Positions 1-10,688 of a stretch of DNA of 64,000 bases are shown one piece after another (position 1 is the stretch's first letter; every line of letters begins with the position of its first letter). The position numbers were made by a program, and so were the translations under genes. This DNA is from Heterocephalus glaber (taxonomy: Eukaryota; Chordata; Mammalia; Rodentia; Bathyergidae), in contig NW_004624882.1 of NCBI RefSeq assembly GCF_000247695.1, positions 2,274,985 through 2,338,984 of the forward strand. Direction: 5' to 3'. The notes under the pieces were generated by a model. That model ran no database searches, was not told where the DNA came from, and saw nothing but the letters and a program-made list of their open reading frames with translations.

Positions 1-435
1 GTCTTCTTGCCCGGGGCTACTGGCACCCCCACGGCACAGTTCAATAGGCGACACTGGCAATTGTAAGGGTTTGGGGAGAGACTGAAAACCAGCAGCTTCA
101 CTGCCAGAGAAGGCTAACTTGATTTAAGCAGAGTTGGAAAACCCATGTTCAGCTGTATTGTCAGTAAAAAAACATAGCAAACTCCATAGGAAGCAAAAGG
201 GGGAACCCACAGCCTTGCTAGCCAGAGGTTCCGGGCCAGTGTGAAGCCAACCAGAAGTTTAACAGAGAAGTATGTAATGCTAGAAATGTGATACAGTACC
301 ATAAAAGTGCAAAGAAAACTTTCCACACATCTTTGATTAGGAAAATTGTGGGTATGAGCAGGGAGAAGCAAAATGACCCAGTAGAAAGCAAAAGCCAATA
401 TGCTTTTGTTGTTGCTGTTATTCTTTTTGATTTGA
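1..435. other. Unannotated sequence
   Basis: No repeat or gene is recognised here. The ORFs crossing this stretch in both directions overlap one another and lack protein-like composition, so they are not called. Confidence 0.4.
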
Positions 436-575
436 TTTGCTTTGTTTTATTGAGACAAGGTTTCGCTTTATGGTTCATGCTGCCCTTGAACATGCTATGT
501 AGCATAGGCTGGCCTTGAACTGGCCTCAACCTCCCAAATGGGGGGATTACAGATGCACCACCACATGTAGCTTCG
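436..575 (-). repeat. B1-type (7SL-derived) SINE, antisense
   Basis: Read on the plus strand this is the reverse complement of a B1/Alu-like monomer. A T-rich tail leads into GAGACAAGGTTTC, then a GGCTGGCCTTGAACT block, CTCAACCTCCCAAAT and GGATTACAGATGCACCACCA. These are the standard landmarks of 7SL-derived SINEs. It is well diverged and has no clear target duplication. Confidence 0.7.
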
Positions 576-1928
576 GGGTAGACTTTAAAACTGCCTAAAT
601 TTTGAATGTCCTCCCAAATCCCATAGAAATTAATTTGCAGACTGTGACAGTCAAACTTGAGCATAGCCACTGCCCAATACTACCTGAGTGCTAAGCTGTA
701 CAGATAAAGCAGCAGGATCTAAAAATTAAAATTAGAAAAAATTCCAGAAGAGAGAATAATGATCATAAAGTACAGTTTATCACACATCACAGGAGAACCA
801 CGTTCTACAGATTAAATCTAGGTAAATTAATACAAATAATACAAACAAAACAAATCCTCAGGGCATAGGAAGCAGAATCCAAACTTGCTACAACATGTTC
901 TTTATATTGTCCAGTTTTCAACAAAAACTTTTGAAAAATGTAAAGGAATAAGGGACTATTTCCCATACTCTGGAAAAAAAATCTTTTAAAAGAAACTGAC
1001 TTTGGTCCTGATGTTGGAATCAGCAGAAAAAGATGTCAAAGAGCTATTATAAATATGTTCAAAATACAAAGGAAACCATGTTGAAAAGATTATTTGAATT
1101 GGAGAAGTAGCTCAGCACTGCAAAAATAAAACAAAAAACGATAATAGGAAAATCTTATGACAATGATCCAGCAAATAGGGAATATGAATAAAGAAACAGA
1201 CACTACATTAAAAATCAAATGGAGATTCTAAACGAGAAAGTCCAATAAATAAAATGAAACATTCACAAGATGAATTCAAACAACAGATTTTAGAAGAAGA
1301 ACGAATCAAAGAAAACACAGTGAAAGAATTATCCAGTTCAAAAAATAGAACAAGAACAGAAAGAAGAAAAATAACTTGGTCTCAAAGATGTGTGGTAAAG
1401 CATCAAGCACATCAACATATACCTAAGGGAAACCTCAGAAAAGAGGAGAGAGAGAACAAATGGACAGGGGAAAATGGAAGAAATTATGACTGTAAACTTC
1501 TCAACTTGGATGCAAAACCTTAATCTACAGATCCAAGAAGCTCAATCCACCCTAGGTAAAAATCAATAGATTCATGTGTATATATACTTTATATGCAAAC
1601 TGCTTAAAGACAAAGACAAATAGAATACAGTATTTGAAAGCAAAGAGAAAAACAACTCATCAAGATACAGGGAAGCAACAATACAATTAATGGCTGACTC
1701 CATATCAGAAATCTAGAGGGCAAAAGAAGTGTTTGCCATATTTAAATTGCTAAGAAAAATAAAGTTAACCGAGAAGCTTATATCTAGCAAAATTATCAAA
1801 GAGTGAAGATGTAGTAATATCACTGTGAAATAAACAGAGAATTTATTGCTAGATCCTCCTTAAAGGAAGCTTTAGTATTAATGCTGAAAGGATAATATGA
1901 GACAATAAGTCAAGAAAGAAGGAACACT

Positions 1929-2019
1929 GGGCCGGGGATTTAGCTCAGTGGTTCCACCGTCTGCCACGCAAGCCCAAGGTCCCAAGTTCAATCTCTGGTA
2001 CCAAAAAAAAAAAAAAAAA
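1929..2019 (+). mobile_element. Young ID-type SINE, sense copy
   Basis: The head GCCGGGGATTTAGCTCAGTG carries the pol III A box (TAGCTCAGTGG), and a degraded B box follows (AAGTTCAATCTCTGG), then an A17 tail at 2003-2019. The left flank GAACACT (1922-1928) recurs at 2138-2144. That second copy sits beyond a 118-bp foreign block rather than directly after the tail. The 7-bp duplication extended by A-rich sequence shows that the real SINE tail ends just before 2138. Confidence 0.85.
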
Positions 2020-2137
2020 CAGAACCAGGGGGGATGTTTCCCTTACTTTACCTCAGATCGGAAGAGCACACGTCTGAACTCCAGTCACCTACCAGGATCT
2101 CGTATGCCGTCTTCTGCTTGAAAAAAAAAAAAAAAAA
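2020..2137. other. Assembly contaminant: Illumina TruSeq adapter with index and poly-A
   Basis: Position 2055 starts AGATCGGAAGAGCACACGTC, the TruSeq read-1 3' adapter, which runs to 2088. An 8-base index CTACCAGG occupies 2089-2096. The P7 flow-cell end follows, finishing CGTATGCCGTCTTCTGCTTG at 2120. A17 at 2121-2137 is the poly-A that base callers emit after the end of an adapter. The 35 bases at 2020-2054 are then the short library insert. The block lies inside the A-tail of a SINE, so an assembler probably bridged two poly-A runs. This is synthetic sequence and should be masked. Confidence 0.97.
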
Positions 2138-2790
2138 GAACACTAAGATTAAATAGGAGTGTAAATCAAAAGATTTTCTAAATACACATTTTTCTCAATT
2201 TATTTTTTAAAACGCAGAGCAACAATTAAAACAGCATTTATAACGTACCCATGTAACTTATAAGACAATAATAACAAAAGGAAAGAGGAAAAATAGAATT
2301 GTATTGAAGGAAAGTTGTATGTTTTGCTGGAATTAAGTCAGTATTAAATTCAGGTAGAATGTGATGATTTAAGATACATGCTGTAAACACTAATCACTAA
2401 GAAAACAATGAGAGAAAAGCTTTTAAAAAGAAGAATTACAACAGAACACTAAGATATATTTAACACAAAAAAGGCAATAAAATAGCAACATAGGAATAAA
2501 AAATTCATGAGCTATAGAAAATAAATACAATAGCAGACATAAATCCAACTATATCAATAATTACATTAAAATAAAAGGACTAAAATCTATAATCAAAGGA
2601 CAGATAGCAGATCAGGAGCCTGGGGTGAGAGAGAGAAGAGATGGGTATAAAGAAGCCTGACAAGTTCTTTGAATGATGGAAATGTTCTATATCTTGATTG
2701 CAGTTGTAGCTGCACAATTGTATACATTTGTTAATCTGCATCAAATTGGATGCAGATGGAAAAGAGAGCTCACTAACATTCATAATCCTT

Positions 2791-3419
2791 GTGGAAAAAT
2801 ACAGGTTAAGAAGCAGGTCTCCTTATTCTCTCATGCTAAATCTATACCTAGCACTTAGCTGAGGACATTAAAGAACAACTTGGAAGTTCCATGGGTCAGC
2901 TACGTAAGGAGAAAAACATGGTATTTTTTTCTGTATAGTTCCAGTGCCCAGCAAAGGGCCATAGTCTTATAGTTTCTCAATAAATATTTATTTTAACAAA
3001 AGGACAGAAAAAGGAGATGAACAAAGATACTGAGCCAAGCTCATATCCTTTGCCAGGTATGGAGGTGGTATCTGTTAAATGGTGAAATATGAATATATGT
3101 ATATATATTATATATATATATATGTAATTCTTCATAGTACTGGCTCAGTGGTGCCTGAAGGGCTACTTGAGAATCTGCATACATCATAGTACTCCCAAAT
3201 CAATAAACAAATATGTTTTTATTAAGAAGGAGCATGTATAAAGGGCAGAATGTCTTTCAAGTAACCAACTTAAAGATTAAAACAGCTAAACAAATCCAAA
3301 GAAAGAATCTCCATCCAAATTTTATAATCCTGTGTAAATAAAATCTATTGGCATAGGTTAGATAATGCCTATGCACTGAAATAAAGTTCTATAATAAATT
3401 TGTTTCATTTTACATAGGC
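2791..3419. repeat. AT-rich sequence with a short (TA)n tract at 3086-3123
   Basis: The stretch is AT-rich with an imperfect TA dinucleotide run near 3100-3122. No gene or recognisable interspersed repeat was seen in the rest. Confidence 0.5.
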
Positions 3420-3545
3420 AGAGTTTCTTTTTTCTTTCTTTCTTAAAATGGATCTCATTAAATACCTGGCTTCAAATGCATGATCCTCCCACCCTGGCCT
3501 TCCAAGTAGCTGAGATTACAGATGCATGCCACCACCCTCAACTAG
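3420..3545 (-). repeat. B1/Alu-like monomer, antisense, diverged
   Basis: The plus strand shows a T-rich tail with TTTCTTTCTTTC, then GATCCTCCCACC, CCAAGTAGCTGAGATTACAG and GCATGCCACCACC. This is the reverse complement of the conserved left half of a 7SL SINE. No target duplication was found. Confidence 0.65.
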
Positions 3546-3900
3546 AATTTCTTATTTGCATTGAATTTTTAAATAATGAAGCAAATTCAAAGGACTTTCT
3601 GCAAACCACTCATTTTTTTACTCTAAATTAATTTCCATCAAAATAACATTCAAATCAATTCACATTATTTCTAAAAAAAAAGTCAAAATGTTCTCAATTT
3701 TTTGCAAAGGTACTGGTTTTTCTTGTTCAATCTTTTAGTTTGAAAATTTTTCCTATTCATTTCCTTTATAATAATTTTGTTTCTCTGATACATGTGTGAT
3801 TCGTTTCTCTTCATACTCTTTCAATCTGAAACAATTTCTCTGCCTTTCTGTCTTTCATGACATTGCTGATTTGAAGAGGATTGCCAATTTGGTTGGAGAT

Positions 3901-4098
3901 CACTGGTGGTGAACCTATGGCAAGAATGCCACAGTCACAACGGGCATGCAGAGCCCTCTCTGTGGGCCGAGAGCCAAGTTGCCCCAGTAGCCGAGCATCG
4001 GATATTCAGGTTTAATTGCAGTGTTGGCACTTTGCAATAAATAAATAGGTTTTGGGTTGCAGTTTGAACACTCATCTCTAAGAGGTTTGCTATCACTC
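3901..4098. mobile_element. hAT-type MITE with terminal inverted repeats
   Basis: The left end reads CACTGGTGGTGAACCTATGG. The right end, reverse-complemented, reads GAGTGATAGCAAACCTC, so the termini are imperfect inverted repeats of about 15-20 bp. The internal sequence includes GCAGAGCCCTCTCTGTGGG and TAGGTTTTGGGTTGCAGTTT. The flanking 8-mers TTGGAGAT (3893-3900) and TTGTAGGC (4099-4106) match at 5 of 8 positions, compatible with a decayed 8-bp hAT target duplication. The ends resemble hAT families whose termini read CAGTGGTGGCGAACC. No transposase is present. The exact family is not certain. Confidence 0.65.
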
Positions 4099-4201
4099 TT
4101 GTAGGCTGTTCTTCAATCTGGGTTTGTCTGATGTTTCTCAAGACTAAGCAGGCCATGAGTAAGCATTTGGGGCAGGTACATCACAGATACAATACTGTGT
4201 T

Positions 4202-4593
4202 TGTGTTAGTTACTTTTCTCTCATGGCTGAGAAAATACCCGACACCCAAAGTTAAAGGGGAACAGGTTTATTAACTCATAGATTGTAGAGGTTTCACTCC
4301 ACAGTCAGTTGGCTCCAAGGCAGAGTGGCATGGCAGAGGGGCGTCACAGAGGAGAAGCAGTTCATGGCACCCACATGGTAGCAAAAGCAACAAGAGAACC
4401 TTAACAGCATCTTTCTGCCTCTTTTTTCCTATCCCGACTACCAGGATTATGGTGGTGCCAAACCAATCAGTGTACTGGTTTAGTAATCACACACACTTAA
4501 TCCCAGCATCACACACTTTAGATTCAGCTACCTCTGCAAAAGCTCCATGACCGTACAAGTCTTCGGGGGGACATCTAGACACCAAGCATAACA
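4202..4593 (-). mobile_element. MaLR-type solo LTR, antisense
   Basis: The element begins TGTGTTAGTTAC and ends AAGCATAACA, so it has TG...CA termini. It is flanked by a perfect 5-bp duplication GTGTT (4197-4201 and 4594-4598). Internal landmarks include GTTTATTAACTCATAG, GTCAGTTGGCTCCAAGGCAG and GGGGGGACATCTAGAC. The reverse complement starts TGTTATGCTTGG, the usual sense start of MST/MLT-like LTRs. No internal proviral sequence is attached, so it is a solo LTR. Confidence 0.75.
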
Positions 4594-4891
4594 GTGTTCT
4601 TCAGGGCACATAACATCAGGAAGCCATGATGTTTGTGTATCCTATTATCATAAATGTTAAATTGGATGACTTGATTTAGGTGATGTTTGTCAGATTTCTC
4701 TATGGTAAAGGGAAATTTTTATCCTTTGCTATTAATAAATAATCCATGTACAAATACTTCCACAGCTCATAATTTAGTTCCATCATATACATTAAATATT
4801 AGAATATTATGACATTATAAAGTATAATATCTTTGAAAATAAACACATTTAATCATAATAACCTCACTAGATGTAGTTTTGGAACAGAATA

Positions 4892-5315
4892 TGTATCAGT
4901 CAATGTTTACTAGAGAAACAGATGTAGCATGAGATATACAAGTATATAAGAATTTACAAGATTGGCTTACAATGGCCATGCACAGAGTTCGATGTGGAAG
5001 AGTGCACAGGGTCTGTCTGGACACTGGAGACCAAAGGATCCAGTCAAAGGCCTGGATCTCTCTGGAGTGTCCCATTAGAGTCCATATCAGGAGGCTGATG
5101 GGTCTGCAATGGAAGCCAAGAAATGACGTCCAAGGTGAAGGCCAAGACCTGAGTTCCCAAAGAAACAAAGCAGACCTGTCCTTCATTTCCCCTTTATACC
5201 ATCCAGGCAACAAGCCACCCTAGCGTGGGTCTTCCATACCCCAGGGTGTGGAATTGCTGAGCCAATTTAGTTGAGCTTCTCTTACTCAGGTTGACACAAT
5301 CAATCAAGCATAACA
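4892..5315 (-). mobile_element. Solo LTR, antisense, MaLR/ERVL-like
   Basis: It starts TGTATCAGTCAATGTTTACT and ends CAAGCATAACA. The flanks GAATA (4887-4891) and GAATG (5316-5320) form a 5-bp target duplication with one mismatch. The CTAGAGAAACAG-like start is typical of LTRs read antisense. The ORFs found inside on both strands are LTR noise and do not encode a protein. Confidence 0.65.
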
Positions 5316-5402
5316 GAATGATACATTGAAATACTGTACAGATTTTCAGATACTATCATGTATGCCCACTTAATAGAAGGACTTCAGAAATTGCCTACTT
5401 TT

Positions 5403-5482
5403 AGGGCCGGGGATTTAGCTCTGTGGTTCCGCCACCTGCCTTGTAAGCACAAGGTCCTGAGTTTGATCCTCAGTGCCAAAAA
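5403..5482 (+). mobile_element. Young ID-type SINE, sense copy
   Basis: An 80-bp element with GGGCCGGGGATTTAGCTCTG, GGTTCCGCCACCTGCC and the B box GAGTTTGATCC, ending in a short A-tail. It is flanked by a perfect 17-bp target duplication AGAAATTGCCTACTTTT (5386-5402 and 5483-5499). Near-perfect duplications of this length mark recent L1-mediated insertion. Confidence 0.92.
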
Positions 5483-5499
5483 AGAAATTGCCTACTTTT

Positions 5500-7099
5500 T
5501 CTTGTATCAACATGAATCTTGTTGTTTATGCTTTGTGCCCATGAGCTCTGTTGGAAGTCATTTCTTATTTTTAAAATTCAAGAGCAACGTTCCTTATTCT
5601 AGAGGAAATAAAATGCTTTTCCAATGTACTGACAAATGCACCACCTCACCAAATACCAAGAAACCCAAGAGGCCAGACAGGATCAATAAATAAACTTCTA
5701 GCCCTTGGCCTAAGCTCCAATGATTTAGTTCCATTTATAAAGTGTTAACCTTGAAATACAGCTTGAGACCAACTTGAACACACTTTATTACAATACAAGC
5801 TGGTAACACACTATCAACCTCACTTGCTCAAAGTTAGCATGTTATGACAGAAATATCCCTAGAGTTTCAGACAACCTGTGTTTTCAGTTCAACTCTATCA
5901 CTTAAACCGGCCTTTCTGAAAATCCTTTTACTTACCTGTAAGTAGAGGCTCACAGTACCATCTTGGGGGTTATATATACAACAAATCATATTGCACATGA
6001 AAGAGGTTTGGAAGCTATAAAGCACCTCCAAATGTTAGCCAAAGAGGGAAATTGTCCTCCAAAATACAACTATACTGTTACACCCTACATGGAAAATACT
6101 TTAACTTGGGTCTGATTCCAAATAAAAATCTATTTATTAAACAAGTTTCAACCCTTTGAATGTCTAAAAATGGAGCATCCTGATTATACTAATGAAGCAA
6201 CACCAAGCAGAACAGAATTTTAATGATGCCAAGAATCCGGCATAAACTACACAAGAGACTGATTGCTTTCTTTGCCGACTTCATGGAGTGAAGTACAGTT
6301 TGAAGAGGAACAGCTGTCAACTTGGGTTGTCAGCCCACTGCAGACCTTTTACAGTGATGCTAGAGCTGCCTACACATGGGGCTATGGGAAACACTCAACA
6401 CTTGCAGCTTTTATCAGTCATACACACACACACACATCTAGGTACAGGCATGCATATACACAATAATTTTGGCAAAGAAACAGACCACTTAACCAAAGTG
6501 TAACTCCCTTTAAGTAATACATATATGTTCTTTTATGAACTTATGGAATCTACTTCTTGAATAGTTACAGTATAAATTCCCAGTAAAGAAACCAGAAAGA
6601 CATTAGACAAATTGGTTCGGCTGTATTGTAATCACTTCTTTACTCACAAGTGTAGAAATAATAATGGTGGAGCTAGTGGCTTCACTAGATCCTTTATGTA
6701 AATCAAGAATCAAGTACCAGATGAAAATCTTTTTAGCTAAATCAAACCCCAGCTGAAGGAAGTGGCAGGAAGCAGAAGTGACACGGATTGGGGCTCCGAA
6801 GGAAAGATGACCAGGAAGAGCACCGACAGAACTTGAAGGCCTTTCAAACACAGAAAATGTTCAGGAATTGGCACTTGAAAGTAGAACAATTAACTGACCA
6901 TCTGACCACTGATTTTCATGAGCCCATCTCCCTCGCTATTCTGACAGCTGTTACCTTAGATCTAAGATTTTATTACCTTCCGTCTCAGCTGTCTTCCTAT
7001 TCAGACTAATTCTTATCCAGTCTCTAGTGCAATCTTCTGAAATGTGTTGACATTGATTGATCAGGATGGTTGAAACAAGGGTGACTTATTTCCTTTTCT
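5500..7099. other. Unannotated sequence with a short (CA)n at 6420-6436
   Basis: No repeat family or gene is recognised over about 1.6 kb apart from a short CA microsatellite. Several ORFs of 65-110 codons overlap on both strands and have no splice context or recognisable motif. The stretch is probably old unique sequence. Confidence 0.4.
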
Positions 7100-9985
7100 C
7101 CCATGAAAACTGGTAGTGAAAACTGCAGTCTCTTCATGTCTTTATAAGATTGAGAATAGATTTTTGCCTTCCTCATCCCATAAGATCAATGCTGTTGACC
7201 ATTGCTCCCAAATCCGTGGTTTAAAATTCTTCGCTGTGTACAACACCTAATACCACCTTCTCTCCTCTTTGCATCATCTTTAAACTTCTCCCCTTATCCT
7301 AAGATGATATTTCTCATTTAATAATTCACACTGACTACACATATATATAGGCACAGGCAAACTTACACATAATAGTTCTGGAAGAGACAAACTAGTTAAT
7401 TAAAATGTATCTCCCTTCAAGTAATGGGAGTCCAATTGGCCAATGAAGTCCACATTAAAACCCTGTCTCTCAAGCCCTTGACTTCTTCACTTGCAAGTGC
7501 CTTCACTTTCTATTAACTTCAAGCTTCTTTCATGCTGGCATTTTTATATTGCCTTCACCTAGAAACATTCCACGCTTGAAATCATATACTCAAATAGCTA
7601 CCTTTGGACCACCATTTTCTCTTCCTCTCATTCTTTCAACTAGCTCTTTTTTGACCACAGAGGTACCCTCTATTTCCTTAATCATTCTACTATTTTGTTT
7701 CCACCTATCACCTGACCCTCTTGTCTTCACTTCCTTCTCTATTTAATTTTTATGGACATTTATGCCCCTAATGCCCTTCTTTACCACCCACCATCCACTT
7801 GGCCAAATCTTAACTCTGATAAAACCCAACTCTCTGTATTGATACCATCTTCACCAAGATGCCAAAAACTGCCATAGAGAATCCAACATGGAATAAATTG
7901 TCAGTGTCACATTGAAGACAGCCAGACTAACTGGTCCTCGGGATTTCTTTGACTAGTAACCCTTTGTTTTCCTCTACTTATACTGCTCTCTCTCTCTCTC
8001 TCAAATTCTACAGCAGCTATTTCAAACTTTCCTCGAACATCTCAAAATTCCTATTCACCACACATTTTGAAAAGACTTTAACTTCCTAGAAAAGAAAGAC
8101 ACTCACGGGCAAGTACTTATTTATTTACTATTAACAGACTCATCAACTTACCAACAACTTTCATTAACATTATAACTTCCCCAGAAGATTCGCTTTCTTT
8201 TATCTAAGACTAGGCTTTTCATTTTTGCTTTAGAAACCATCTCTTCCTGTTTTTGCTCTATTTCCGAATTCTCTACTCTCAGTTGACACCAACTTTGAGT
8301 ATTCTACATATTCTAGTTCTTGACATTTATTTAAAATTCCCTCTCTTAGACCTTGTTCTAGTCTATTTTCTGATACTATGACAAAATATTTGAATCTGGT
8401 TAACTTTATAAATAAAAGGGATTTATTAGCTCACAGTTCTAGAAATTCAAGGGTATGGTGCCAGCATCCGCTAGGCACTGATGAGGAGCTCATGGTGGGG
8501 GGCAGGAATATGAGTGAGAGGAAGGGATCATGTCACCAAATAGGAAGCCAGAGAGGCTGAGGTCCCATAGCCCCCAGTTGAACTAAGGATCTTAGTAGCA
8601 CACATCACTACCACTTTGAGGACCAAGCCTCCAACACATAAATCCTTGGGGAACCAGCCACATTGAAAGTATAGAAGACCCACAGTCTTCTTGACTTTCT
8701 CTTCTTACTGTTCTCCTCTCTGTTAAAGTCAAGTGGTTCTATTGAAACTATTCTCTCTATTTCATTAATAATTACCTAATTACTAAATCACTGGATATTT
8801 CCAGTTAGATGTTAAATATTGCCAAAGCCCCCTTCCATTAAAGACATACTCCATGGAAACACATCTTATGATGTTCCTGTATATGCATAGAAGTTCCTTC
8901 TCTGTTCCCATTGTACATTCCTCTTTTCTGTCTACCTTTGAAAAGTTGGGCTTCCTTCATTTCCCTCTTGATGCATTATCTTTTCAATCTCAACTCCTAT
9001 GGTTTTAATTATTGTATGATGCTGACTCCTAAATCCATATCTTCACCCAAAAGTTCTTATCTGAGTTTCAGATTCACTCCTGCTTATTGGATCATATCAC
9101 TTGAATGTTCCAAGGATTCATATCAGACTCAGTATATTTATTATGTATACTTGTTTCATTTCCATCAAACTTCTCCTGTTTTTCAGTCATAGTGAATGAT
9201 GCTATCAAATCAAGCCCTGGAGTTAACTCTAGAATTCTCTCATGCTTTCATCCAAACATTGAATGAAGAAACATCAAAATTTGCCAATTTTACTCTTTAT
9301 TCTTTCTTAACTGTGTCCATTTTTTGCCCTCCACTCAGTGCCATGATTTCAGTCTTGACCATAGGTATCCCTTGCCCTGGAGGAAGACAATTATCTTTTA
9401 GGCAGTCCCCATGAGTCCAGCCTGACTCTGTTTAAGTCTACTCTACCCGGAAAGTAGATGGATCTTTCTAATAGATACAAAATTGTGTCATTCACCTGCT
9501 CACAACCATTCAACAATAACCTTTTGCTCTTAGCACCCAGACTCCAAACCAGGTTACACGTCCTTATCTTCTCACCCTCTTTCAACTTCTCCACTGACAT
9601 CCCCACCTATTCCACTCTTCTCTAGTCATTCTCATCTTTCCTTTCCTAAAGTAGGCTGTGTTCTTTTTTGCATCTAGACTCTTATCTGTACTCTTAATTC
9701 CAAACCTGGAACAGTCTCTGTATACTCACCCTTTACTGGCTAATCCCCCAGATCTCAGCTTGGCTAGCATGTCCTCCATGGTATCACCCCTAAACCCTCA
9801 AACTTATGTTGGTATGCCTTCTTTGTGGACATACTCCCTCACTTCAGCACTTTCACACTGAATATCAGTTCCTCACTTTACTTGTCTCTATCCCCCAAAG
9901 GCAAGCTCTAAGTAGATGAGGACACCATGTCTGTCTTGGACTCAGTAGATTTCCAAGAATTTAGTGCTATGTCTGACATTACAAG
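7100..9985 (+). mobile_element. L2-type LINE remnant, long and decayed
   Basis: Pyrimidine-rich sense sequence follows L2 landmarks in order. GATGCTGACTCCTAAATCCATA lies near 9018. GATCTTTCTAATAGATACAA with a CATTCACCTGCTCACAACC block lies near 9451-9510. A 3' region with TTACTTGTCTCTATCCCCCAA and GGACACCATGTCTGTCTTGGA lies near 9875-9940. Frames are fully degraded. The 3' half is better supported than the part before 8.3 kb. It is interrupted by an antisense LTR at 8354-8676 and contains a short CT run at 7985-8002. Confidence 0.5.
8354..8676 (-). mobile_element. MaLR-type LTR, antisense, inserted in L2
   Basis: It starts TGTTCTAGTCTATTTTCTGA and contains GGGATTTATTAGCTCACAGT, CATCACTACCACTTTGAGG and CCTCCAACACATAAATCC, all MST/MLT-like LTR landmarks in antisense. 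The flanks GACCT (8349-8353) and GACCC (8677-8681) form a 5-bp duplication with one mismatch. L2-like sequence resumes downstream, so the LTR is the younger insertion. Confidence 0.65.
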
Positions 9986-10412
9986 AATGCATGTAATGTA
10001 AAAATGCATGAAAGCACACTACTTAGCAGAGACTCATAATAACACTTACACTGTATAAGTAATTCCAGTAGTTTATGCTAAGAAAGTCTCTAGAGCAGAA
10101 GATGTTCTATCTGCTCATAAGAAAGTAATATGTAATGGAATAAACAGTGTAAAATTTTAAAAACATCATAACAAAAGAAGAGATAAAAATTCTTCAAGCT
10201 ATCATGTTCACATGCTCGAAAATTATGACAATTTTAAGTTTTTGCCCTGAATTTCCTGGCTGTGAAGGCAAAGGGGGAAAGAAGAACTTTTATATGGATC
10301 ATATTGGATAAGAAATATGTCTGCTGTTTCAGGTGTCCTCAGCAAAGGGTATTATCTTTAACTAGTAATAAAATGAACATTAAAGTCTCATGGGGCATGA
10401 ATAATATATTTT
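9986..10412. other. Unannotated sequence
   Basis: No gene or recognisable repeat is seen in this AT-rich stretch. Confidence 0.4.
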
Positions 10413-10494
10413 TGTTTTTGTTATACTGAGGATTAAACCCAGGGCCTTGTGCATGTCAGGCAAGCACCCTTGCACTGAGCTACATCCCCAGCCC
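10413..10494 (-). repeat. ID-type SINE, antisense, older subfamily
   Basis: The reverse complement of the classic ID unit is visible: ATACTGAGGATTAAACCCAGG, AGGCAAGCACCCTTGCACTG, AGCTACATCCCCAGCCC. It keeps the ordinary ID core rather than the TGGTTCCGCC variant of the young copies. Confidence 0.8.
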
Positions 10495-10688
10495 AACATA
10501 TTATTTTTTATTATCACAGATGTCATGGTAAATTTTATGTTTTATGTAGTGCTGGTTTTTGACAAAGGTGAAAGGAAAAATATAGAACTGCAACATTGTG
10601 ATTCTATATGGAGCTAACCTAACACAGATCATGGACAAAGCATATGCTAGTTCCATTTCATCCAATAAAAAAATTAAAATTTTTAGAG

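Larger units (their letters stand above)
840..2790 (+). mobile_element. HAL1-type LINE remnant (half-L1), decayed
   Basis: This is an A-rich LINE remnant in sense orientation. Around 1020-1560 the sequence follows the ORF1-like region of HAL1 (a LINE with an L1 ORF1-like gene and no ORF2). Landmarks are GCTATTATAAATATGTTC near 1045, a coiled-coil-like Lys/Glu-rich ORF at 1254-1523, and ATCCAAGAAGCTCAA near 1531. The tail near 2680-2760 resembles the 3'UTR of old L1/HAL1 elements (GATGGAAATGTTCTATATCT). Reading frames are broken many times. A young SINE at 1929 and the foreign adapter block at 2020-2137 interrupt it. The family name comes from remembered consensus features, not from a search. 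Confidence 0.6.

Noticed and set aside
218..670. Minus-strand ORF of 150 codons
   Set aside because: It runs through an antisense B1 SINE (436-575), overlaps other frames, has no ATG-linked promoter or splice support and no recognised domain.
4202..5315. An endogenous retroviral provirus bounded by two LTRs
   Set aside because: The two LTRs differ in sequence and in flanking duplications, and the 293 bases between them contain no gag, pol or env similarity.
5403..5482. tRNA-like sequence with A and B boxes (also at 1929, 13619, 44455 and others)
   Set aside because: They have SINE architecture: multiple copies, A-rich tails and target duplications. They do not fold as a complete tRNA with an anticodon arm, so they are ID-type SINEs, not tRNA genes.
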